Shown: positions 1 through 10,411 of the stretch, piece after piece
Layout: the number at the start of each line of letters is the position of its first letter
How positions within the stretch are numbered: the stretch's first letter is position 1
Origin: Paramacrobiotus metropolitanus
Taxonomy: Eukaryota > Tardigrada > Eutardigrada > Parachela > Macrobiotidae
Reading direction: 5' to 3'
Assembly (NCBI RefSeq): GCF_019649055.1
Contig: NW_026570223.1
Span: forward strand, 1,860,001-1,924,000
DNA: 64,000 nucleotides
Notes under the pieces: generated by a model
The model's input: the letters and a program-made list of their open reading frames with translations, nothing else
Databases searched by the model: none
Told to the model about the DNA's origin: nothing
Translations under genes and position numbers: made by a program

Positions 1-728
1 TTTTAAATTAAGAGCGGGAATTCACTCTGGTAATTTTTAAAGGCGTCCGTAGTGTCGTCGTCTTGCAGTAATTATTTAATAAGCTGATTTGCTAATTTTA
101 CGTGGAACTGTTATGCTAGTTGCTTGTTTACAGGACCGTGCGTAGCCGGAATAATTGGCAGTAAACTACCGAGATACTGTTTGTAAGTACAAAAAATGAG
201 CGCTTGTACAAATACTCATGCATGTAATTTGCTGCCAGCTGGTACGTGGAAATTGTAGTGTAACAAAAAAACATTAGAAAACATATTGGCCGGGCCGTTT
301 TTTTTTGGATTCTAAAGCCAGTCGTGGAACTGGCCATGGATGCATTGATGTTTTGTATATTACTATCTATTATTATAATTTTAAATTATTTTGCTTTTGT
401 GTTTTAAATTGCCAGATTTGGGGATACTGTCAATACAGCCAGTCGAATGGAATCTCACGGAGAAGGTAGCAGCTGGAATATAACCGTTAACCACCCTGGA
501 TTCCCTAACCGGCTCTTTTCCAGGCGGGAAGCTTCATTGTAGTGAAGCAGCCAGAAATCTGTTGAAGGAATTTCCGGAATTTATCCTCGTAGAGCGGGGA
601 GTAATTCCCATCAAGGTAAAGAAACCTGACAGCGTGGCTTAAATTTAAACACGTCAGAGCTATTAAGACCAATGCATGTCTTTTAGGGAAAAGGACCAAT
701 GCAAACGTTTTGGTTGATTGGGAATTGA
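1..728 (+). CDS. Receptor-type guanylate cyclase, 3' end only (array copy 0)
   Basis: This is the C-terminal part of a class III guanylate cyclase catalytic domain, which makes cGMP from GTP. Its 5' part lies before the window. Exons read as 1-29, 134-182, 416-465, 524-615 and 687-728 (stop TGA). The pieces encode LRAGIHSG, then CVAGIIG...LPRYCL, then [16 protein letters not shown], then a segment ending ILVERGVIPIK, and finally GKGPMQTFWLIGN. The purine-binding Cys (in RYC) and the transition-state Asn and Arg (in NTASRM) are present. Exon sizes and phases match the last five exons of copies A, B and C downstream, so it belongs to the same tandem array. The usual G-L-K-M-P-R-Y-C is changed to G-S-K-L-P-R-Y-C. 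The family call is firm; which ligand or receptor subtype it is cannot be told. Confidence 0.9.
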
Positions 729-2323
729 TTTACAATAATTATTCAAAACCAACTGTATCTTTAATACTATGCATGCGCAACGCAAAATATGGTTTACTGT
801 TTACAGCACATACTCGGCTAGTGGCTTGCTTCCCTGGATACCAGCAAGTTATTTGTTAGGAACCCAAGATGACCTGTACAATTAGGAGTGTAACTGCATA
901 GTGTAGTGTTTAATTTGCTTAGGATAATAGATTAATTTTATAGATATTATGAATAGATAATAGATGTATTTCATAATACTTGTATTATTGTAAAACCTTG
1001 TTGTAACTGTACTTTTAAATCCGTGCATGCACAATGGAATCATGGCGCCTAAATTAGCGTCGCGCTTTTTTGACTTGCGTTTATTATAACAGATGGTTTT
1101 TATTTAAGAAACGTGATGCGTCATTTTATTGCAGTAGTTTCTGTCTTGAATAAAATACAGGTGTGTCAGTTTTATCGACAGCCCATCTTTGTTCGTTGCC
1201 GGTTAACAAAAACTTCAATACATTATTTCAGCGATATCTGCCATAGGGCGATATTCAGCGGTCAAAGCGCGTTCGTTCGTCACTTTAGCGTTCGATATCA
1301 TAATACGACTAGGTTTTATGGTTTAAAGAGACAATGGTATGCAAAAGCACAAATGTGAGTTTCTTTTATTGACCGACTCCACTACACAAAAAATCACTAT
1401 CCTCTAATCAATGGGGATGTAAACCTACAATACGTATACTGAGCAGTCGGAGCCTCGAAGGTGCGCTACGCTTCTATCATTGGTTTGGATGTCCATTCAA
1501 AGAATTGCCGACTAATAAGCGTGATTCAGATGGGTTTAAAAGCAAATTGCGTTTGGTCGAAAATATCGCTCAATAAAACACATACAATAAGACGGAACTG
1601 GATCTACCAAGAGCAAAACCAAGTGATTTGTACAGTAGATGTGGTGGGAACATTTCTCAAAAATAACAGCAAGAACTGGTCTTAATTTGATAATAATTAT
1701 TTGAAAGTTTATACCGAAGTTAATTATTATTAATTAATTGGGTAAATTAGTTTAGTAGTATTATCGTCTCAAGTGAATATTTTCGCGCTGTTAATATCAA
1801 AGACTATATTGTTTTCAAGGATGCTCTCTGCAGCGATTGCATACTACAATTACGTAAGTCCCCGTTTTGAATCCCAAGTGTCCTGTTTCCTTATAAACAC
1901 ACGGGAGAGTTCACAATTACGTTGTGCCTGCTCGTGGGTTAATTTAAAATCAATAACAATCATCTTGCATGTCCGCATAAATTATTTAAAAAAATTATAA
2001 CTTTTGGTGGGAAATCAGCATATGCAAGTACTTAAATGGGAAATGTACGTCGAGAATAGCGAGTGGTTCGTGACGTAACGACTATCTGTAGCTTGCCTTT
2101 ATAGCTTCCCTCGGAACAAGAAATGGTGTGGTCGTAAATTCTGGCACACGCATAACAGCTGTTGACATTTTACTGCCACTACCAGTGTCGCAAGCAAATG
2201 CAGTCCAGTAATTAAAATAATCAACACAATGCACGGAATTTGCTAAATACTAAACCAACAGGTGTTGTTTTCGTTTTGACGGTTTCATGAAAATCTTGCT
2301 TCTTTTGGTTCCAGGGGAATCGT
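729..2323. other. Intergenic DNA between cyclase copies 0 and A
   Basis: AT-rich spacer of about 1.6 kb. It must hold the 3' UTR of copy 0 and the promoter of copy A, but I see no clear TATA box or RNA gene. A 74-codon reading frame with a GTG start at 1461-1685 has an N-terminus faintly like IS110-type transposases; this is discussed as a weak finding and is not called as a gene. Confidence 0.5.
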
Positions 2324-5300
2324 ATGGCCAAGCCTCTTTTTGTTGCAATTGTTTTTTGCTCGATAATGTCTGCTGCCCAATATCCTCTGGATCAGACAAT
2401 AAATGTCACAATCTGCGTCATGTATGAACGAAACACTGTCGGCCTGCTGTATGACTTCAATCGAGCACAACCGGCTTTGGACATGGCGCTGACCTATGTG
2501 AACGAAGCGGTGGTGGCACCGGACATGTACGTTAATGCCATCTACCGGGACATCGGACCCTATTGCACCGATCCCGGTCTGACAAATGCGGCCCAGCATG
2601 CATTGTATCTCCATGATCAAGGAATTCACTGTGATGTCTATTTGGGGCCAGGTTGGTACAGGTCACCGGGTTTTACATCTGTTTGCTTCGGTACGATACA
2701 ATACAGTCTGTCATTAATCGATAATAATAATAATAGTATTATCGACGGTAAATTAATTAAAGAAGCAACAAAATCCGGCAAATTTTCTGTTATCAGGACC
2801 ATTCAATGTCCGCAAAATATTCAAAATACTGTACATTATCTTTGATTTTGGGCCGAGGGCAGGGATTTTTGTATGGCTTAGATCTGCACAACTGCGCGTT
2901 GGATATATCTGTTTCTCCCGAAATTGTGGTCATTTTCAGGGTGCGGTTCTGCAGCCGAACCATTGTATGATCTGGCAGTAACGTGGGACAAACCCGTGAT
3001 TGGTTTACCGTCAGCCAGTGTCGGACTGCTGATAACACCGTATTATTATGACCATCTGACCAGGATGTCATTTGCTTTTCCTACATTGAATGCCGCCATT
3101 GTGTCGTTCTTGAACTATTTCAACTACACAACTCCAGCCTTCTTCTACGATACCTCGCTGAATTTCTTTTCGGAAGCTGGCCAACTGATTATGGCATCGC
3201 TACAGCAAAATTACACTAAATTATATTTGGCCAGTAAAGTGTTTCCCTTTAACAGCTCGTTAGCTACGGATGCTTCCCTGACTGAATTGTTACAAACCGC
3301 ATCCAGAACATCACGAGGTGCGCCATTGTACCATTTTTAAAGTTCCCATCTTCCAACACCATACATTACTGTACTTGTGTACATTACTGATTATGGGGTA
3401 TTTTGGTGTTCAATTGCAGTTTTTTTCATCTTGATGGATGCCGGAGACACGCGGAAGCTTATGGTAAAAGGTTTAGTCTGAACCGCCAGCGAACGACAAT
3501 TTTAACCTAATTTTGCGAAAACTGCTCTATTTATTTGATCATCCATTTGAACGTTAACTAACACCTGTTGGTGTGTTGCATAAATTGTTAAATACAAATT
3601 CCGTATAATTATCGATCTTGTCGGGTTTCTTATTTTCATTCTCAGTCTCAGATCTATGCAAGATCGTGAACCCAGGTTTCAATAATAGATGTTGGCGCGT
3701 CAGCTGGGCATGGTCGGAGGCGATTATGTAAGTACGATGTTTGAAACTTAACATTATTTCTGTAAAGCTTTACTACACACGTATCAGATCGAGGACGGGG
3801 CAAATACCAACTGTTGTACATAATCAGTATACAAAGTAAATTTGTTGTCGGAAAAAGATTGGTAATTTTAACTTACCCGGGAATCGCTCGACATGCATAC
3901 TGCTGACTGTTTCAACATCAGTAGCTAACTATAGCCCCTGTACTACGAATACTTAATATTAAAGTGTTCACACATTGGTTGCGGTGGTACAATGGGTGCT
4001 GTATTCTGGACACGATTCCGTCTAATAGTGCGAACAGGAAATAATTTTCCAGTTAGACTGTTGTCACTTCATATCGATGCGGACCGTGCCTACTGTCCTT
4101 AACGCTGCAGTTATGAAAGTTATGGCGATCGAATATTATGGTGAATGGTCATCGGTTTATGTTTCGTGCAGGTATTCATTGCGGTTGAGTTATTTGACAG
4201 CGAGGTATGGGGAACTTTTACTTGGAGAAATAACGACGCAAATGATCAGGTGCGTATTACTGAATGGAGTAATAAATTAAAAATAGACATGATAACCCTG
4301 GAAATAATTACTCGTTGATTGTAGTCCAGAGCCAAACCTAGAAAAAAATAATTTTGTGTATTGTAATGCTTTTCTTATTTGCTTCGTCTTATAGGCTGCA
4401 CGGGAAGCATACCGAGCTCTTTTAATAATATCACTTGACATAAACAACAAAAACGATGAAAGTGCCGATAATCTCCGGACATTTTGGAAAGAAGTAGTCA
4501 ATTTATCGAAGACGAAGTACAACTATACCTTCCCGCAGATATATACAGTGAGTTAAAATACTAATACAGTAAAAAAATTTATTATTACTGTGGCAAATAA
4601 ATTCAACTTTTCTCCTAGATAAAATAACGGAAATCCTAATAAAACTTCAATAAAAGTACCAAATGGTTTGAATATTTTTGCATTTTTAGTCCCGTGTTGA
4701 TCCGGTCGTAGCTCACTTCTACGAAGCTGTGGTGATGTACGCGTCGCAAGCGTACGTAATGCATCAGCAGAATATGTCCTACCAAAGCGGCGAGGCTTTC
4801 TGCTCGTTCGTGTCTTATAAACAATTCTCAAGCCCTCTGACTGGAACATACTCGTTGGACGAAAACAGCGAACGGCGCAGTCCTTACGTGGTGAAGATCA
4901 TGGATGACCAGACAGGCCAATATGTGGTGAGAGTACAAATTAAACCGCTGGTGTAGTTGCGCTCCATTTGTATCCCAGTGTACTGTTTCTTTGCAGATAA
5001 TGGTGCAAATTGATCCGGACGCTGTTCTGACGGTAGTAGGGGCGTTCTCCTTCGTCGGCCACCCTAAGCTACCACCTAATGAGCCGCGATGTGGTTTCCG
5101 AGACGATAATCCAATCTGTATTGCTGAAAGGTCAGCGCTGCCGAAGGGAACCATTGAATCATCCGTCAGCGTGCCGCTTTTGGTGTTTTTCGGTGCGGCT
5201 CTCGGTGTAGCGTACGCCATAAGACGGTATGTAAAAAATATTTTGCTAAGAAAATATCGGCAAAATTTTGATGCAATTGTTATATGTATGTTCATATAGT

Positions 5301-8171
5301 TCGTTGCAAGATGATTCCGATCCGTTCTGGTGGCGCATAATATTGGCGGACATTGATATTTCGAACACGTCCACTACCTCGCATCGCTCGTCAGTAAGTC
5401 CAGAAACTTGTGATTTCGGGTTTTAGAGGTTAACAAAACCTTAAAATTCACACCAGATGCGAAGTACTATTCAAGGACAAACAGCTGAACTTCCAGAGGA
5501 AGACGAGGTTTATAATATTCTTTTTAATGACGGAGAGGTACGCTAACGTCACTTTGTAAATTTGTCGCAGGACCTCCCTGAAAAAGATCTCACCCATATT
5601 CACCAGCAAAAGCAGATGATTCGTTCCGCTAATGTTGCCGGTGTCAGCGTTACGCTAGTGGAACTTCCACCGCCCAAACATCGCGTACCCAGCGATACTT
5701 TCAAAGCAGCCGGTTTGGTCAGCATATAATTAAATTGCACAAGGAAAACAGTTTCGTTTACCTGAGAAAGTCATTCTTCAGGCAAAAACTTTAACGCATC
5801 GCAACATACAAAAGTTCATTGGCATCGCCGTTAACGAAGACAACCAGTGTGACTCCATTGTTGGCGAGGTTTGCCAAAAGGGCACACTGCGAGACCTTAT
5901 TAATGATGGAGCGATCAACTTGGACTGGGAATTTAAAAGCGCCTTAATGAAAGATTTAGTCAATGTAGGTATTATGTACTATGTAATATTCATATTAATT
6001 CAACTAAACAAACTTCCCTTTTTGCAAGAGCCATTCGTAAATTGCAGGGCATGGCTTACCTGCATTTATCACGACTTCGCTCGCATGGCTTTCTCAACGA
6101 TCAGGCCTGTCTGATTGATAACCGCTTCATATTGAAAATTTGTTCGTACGGGTTTCCTACGCTGCGCAACGACGACGACTTACAAGCGGTTACCGTAGCA
6201 GCCCAAGATCGCAATTATAATCTACTCCTGTGGCGATCACCGGAGTTATTACGACGAAACGTGCCGCCAAATGGCACGCAGCCTGGTAAAACGAATCTTA
6301 CCGCTTCCAATCCAAATAATCAGGATTTAACGAAATTCACCACGCAAATTACATACATGACCTTTTGCATGGCAGGAGACGTTTACAGTGTTGGCATCTT
6401 GCTGCAGCAAATTATTCTCCGCTGTGCGCCATACCAAATCGGAGATGGCGGGCACATAAAGACAAAGAGAAGATCAGATCGCGAACAGACCAGTGATCGT
6501 GATATCGTACAAGATGTTCGACGCGGATTGGTCCCGCCAATGCGGCCGGCAGTGCCCCTTTCTGCATGCAAAACGGAGCTTTATGAGCTGATGACGTTGT
6601 GCTGGGACGAAGAGCCGCTTCTTCGACCGCCCTTTGTGAGAATAAAGGCGGTTGTGGCAAAAGTAGTTGGCAGAGCGGGTGAAAATATAGTGGATCATTT
6701 GATCAAACGGTAATGCAATATTCAGCCAATACTTCAATCCTAAATCTTAGGATTGATTATTTGGCAGAATGGAGCAATACGCGGCGGGATTGGAACACGA
6801 AGTGGAAGTAAAAATGAAGCAGTTCATGGAAGAACGCCAACGCTCAGCCGCTTTTCTGGCACAGCTTTTACCTAAGTAAGCAAAATTAATAGCCTTTGTG
6901 GAAAAAAATACTGCGCTTGATCCATACGCGACCAGTTACGCTTTTCATTAGATCTGTCGCGGACGCCCTCGGCCGCGGCATCCACGTGGTCCCCGAAACC
7001 TTTGAGCATACAACAGTATATTTTGGTGATGTACCCGGTTTTACCGAAGCTATTGAAGAGTGCGAGAGTGCCTTAGATACAGTGGAATTGCTGAACAAAC
7101 TGTATGGTGTTTGTGATGCTGTGGTGGCTGCGCACGATGTATATAAAGTGGAAACGGTTATTGATGCATACCTGGTAAGTGAGTAACTGTTGTCGATACG
7201 GATGGTGGTGACAATAGCTCGCACGACACATCATTCGCCGCGTGATGTGCGTAAAGGTGGCCAGTGGAGTTCCAGTCCGGAATGGCAATAAACATGCTGA
7301 GCAAGTGGCCTCTATGGCTCTGGGCATCAGAAGAGAGATCAGTAATTTGCGTGCAACGATGGACAAGGCCAAAAACTTTAAACTCCGAGCTGGACTGCAC
7401 TCAGGTACGCAGTTATATTGTAGCTACCGCATCGTTAACGGTGACAAACCTGCAATGTTTACAAAAACATTAAAGGGAATGCCCTTATATCATAAAATCG
7501 GGGTGATATTAAACAATGTGGGTACAGTACCAAAATTGGTAATTGGTTGTTAAAACTGGTATAACCAAATGTTAGCCTAATTGTTAATCGTTTAAATTTT
7601 TAATAAGCATTGAGCAGACCTAATAAAGCTAATGCCTTTCAGGATCTTGTGTGGCGGGTGTAGTTGGACTAAAAATGCCGAAATATTGCTTGTACGTATA
7701 AGCACCAAGGTACCACTGTTTATTAGATATATAACTGGCTTCTAGTAATCTGGTCCACCCATTCGCGTAAAATATTGCAAATAGGTAATAAACTATGAAA
7801 CGCCGTATGATAACAAAGTTGACAGCTCCGTTAATGCAGGTTTGGGGATACTGTAAACACTGCCAGCCGAATGGAATCTCACGGCGAAGGTGCGAATGAA
7901 TTTCGATCTAAGCATACATCAGCGGCATTTCCATTGTACTTACATTACACTATCATTACAGCTGGAAAAATTCACATTAGCGCCTCCACTAAGCTGATTT
8001 TAGACAGATTCGATGACTTTATCGTAAGCGAACGGGGAACCATCGACATAAAGGTACCAAAAAAACCATAATACAATACAAGTACCTATATTTGGGGTCA
8101 GCCAATGAACGTACTTAATACTTTAGGGCAAAGGTCCCATGCTGACCTACTGGCTTATCGGACGCAACTGA
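2324..8171 (+). CDS. Receptor guanylate cyclase, copy A (complete, 21 exons, 1082 aa)
   Basis: Single-pass membrane receptor expected to turn an extracellular signal into cGMP. Exons: 2324-2651, 2940-3317, 3420-3463, 3689-3727, 4172-4249, 4395-4547, 4690-4926, 4997-5226, 5300-5393, 5457-5507, 5571-5717, 5782-5964, 6048-6285, 6376-6709, 6768-6875, 6952-7174, 7257-7404, 7643-7691, 7840-7889, 7962-8053, 8127-8171; the sum is 3249 nt, in frame throughout. Residues 1-18 are a signal peptide ([18 protein letters not shown]). Residues 20-470 are an ANF-receptor ligand-binding fold ending in the juxtamembrane PNEPRCGF motif. A membrane helix lies near 476-493. Residues 545-844 are a kinase-homology domain lacking the ATP lysine and with YGF in place of DFG. 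A dimerisation helix ([19 protein letters not shown]) spans 845-881, and the cyclase domain 895-1075. Both metal Asp are kept ([16 protein letters not shown]). An AATAAA at 8188 may be its poly(A) signal. Confidence 0.93.
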
Positions 8172-10411
8172 TTGTGAATGCGCAATTAATAAAATTCGCC
8201 ATGGATTCATACTTGTAGTACCTGCACGCTGTGCTGTACCGACAAATCTGGATCTGCTGGAGCGCTCGTGTTATATGTACAAGCATTTTTTGCTACGTCG
8301 TGTTACTCCCAATCAGCAGCATGGTTGTCGTCATGTAGGAATGTTACAGTAGTTATTCTGACGGTTTGCACCAGCATTAATCCTTCACGGTTTGTTAGCA
8401 CGTTAATTAGCACTATCTTGTGATGTACACCCGCATTGACAAGCCATGTCTACTATACCGATTCAACAATTAAACCCAAATGTAATAATCATTGTGTATA
8501 GAAGTACGCATCCTGGCTGATTTTAAAACGAGACCGTACCTGCGGGTTAACTCGAGGTAAACCGATACCAGATGGAGTGTTAAAGTTATTCAATTAAAAA
8601 AATTCCTATCATACTTTACAGAAAAACAAATCAAATACAATATTGATCAGATTGGGTAATAAAGCAAAGTGAGCCTGTGCAATGAGCCGGACAGTGTACT
8701 ATATCATAAAAGTGGGAAACCTCAATGGAAAACCGATACCCACATTACATGAGCGAATGCTGCCGGCCGGGAGAAATTATGACATTGTACGAAAGCCAGT
8801 TTTGCTAGGAAAATCCTAGTTGCAACCTTTCAACCCGCGTCTGGAATAAAGTTTTGATTGTTGCGAGAGTGTACGTAGAATGTGCATTAAGCTTGTATGG
8901 CACAATGTATTTATTGACTGACTACCCTTTTCGAAACTTTGAAAAACGGAAAAGCGCTATAAAGCTTTTTTGTTGTTATGATAATATCAAATCGAACAAC
9001 CAAACAATAACAAGGCCATAACAATAGCTACAGGCTTAATAAAGTCCAAAGGATGGATATGGCGCAATTTATTGCTAAAAGCTTTGGATTTAATTTACGG
9101 ACTCTATAGCCCTCAATAGTATTTTGATGGTAAAATGCAAATGATTTTATTCATGTATTTTCCTCATAGCGTTATTTGCTGCTTTCGGTTTCGGCTGTCT
9201 TCGATTGCCATGCCAAATGATTATGACAATATCCTCCACTGCTATGATGGTGAGCCACGTAAGTTAAAATTCTTTAGCTTCTTGAAGTTTTATTTACATT
9301 GTATACAATTTTTGCGGTTGCCGCTCATCTGACTTAAAGTTTTGCCTATAACACTACTCGCTAATGGAAATAATGTGGTGGTTCAGTATATATTGCTCAA
9401 AAGCTTGCGATCAGGCATGCACATTGGATTGTTTTTTAATAACGATTACTGTATATTGGCCGCTTCCGTATTCTATAATTAGGCGAAATACGGAAAATTT
9501 TAATTCCAATTGCGTATTAAATATGAATTATTGTGTGTATCGTGTATAGGGTGATCTAGTACAAAGTTACATATTGTACGAATCGTACGAAACATCTAAT
9601 ACATTATTAAGAATGCTTATTAAATGTGTCTGTTTTTGTAATGCTTACGTTTTGTAGTGCGGAAACGATTTATAAAAATCAGTTTGAACAATGGAGAGCT
9701 AAGCAAAACGCAATAATTACAACTTTCTTATCTGCATTTTTACTCTCCTATCTTATAGTAGCAAATATAAAACTGATATGTACATCTGTGTTTGAAAATT
9801 TTCATAATGCATTATGAAAATTTTTAAATACAGATGCACAAGTATCACATTTTATCTAACGGCTGACAATACTGACATGTGAGGGGCTGAAATTGATACC
9901 ATGGCGTAAACACGTCAATATATTTTGTATGTACAATACTAGTACCGGTTTCAAATGCAGAAATCTAGCAACCCGCTATCACAAGCGATATAAATATTCC
10001 TTTACTCAGTACAAAATTAATGGTAAACTGCCCATGGCCAGTCAGGTTCTTCATGGCGAAATATTAATCGGTTTGATTAAATTAAGTAAGAGTATGTACT
10101 GAATTTTCTGGCGAAGAACTTGAGACATGTTGCGTGATAATGGAAGTGGCACAAGTTGTACACAATTAATTTACTGTCTCGGCGTCCGGATGCTACTCGT
10201 ATGTCGTGCACGCGAGCCACAGATCACTGCACTCATCGGAACGGGAAGTATGTGATTGTGAGGCAGCCAAATTGTCAGGGCGTTAACGTTTAGCTGCTTC
10301 TGTTGCCACAACAAACATCTCAAGGCACTGCAACATTTCAGCACAAAACTATATTTAGCAGAATCAGGAGCAGGAAACTAGCGTTGATCTTTGGTTGTTT
10401 AGGAACAGCTT
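8172..10411. other. Intergenic DNA between cyclase copies A and B
   Basis: AT-rich spacer of 2.2 kb without a supported gene. It contains a candidate poly(A) signal AATAAA at 8188-8193 for copy A, an imperfect palindrome at 9774-9847 (listed separately) and one TACTCGTA octamer at 10194. The short reading frames here have no recognisable motifs and no partner exons. Confidence 0.6.
9774..9847. repeat. Imperfect palindrome, about 36-bp arms
   Basis: The left arm (9774-9809) and right arm (9810-9847) are near-perfect reverse complements meeting at CATAATG/CATTATG with no loop. It could be a tiny foldback transposon relic or a secondary-structure hotspot. It lies in the spacer before copy B. 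Confidence 0.7.

Noticed and set aside
2285-2629. 114-codon reading frame on the minus strand
   Set aside because: It is the antisense of exon 1 of cyclase copy A; the same shadow appears opposite copy B at 10364-10684 because the sense exons are conserved.
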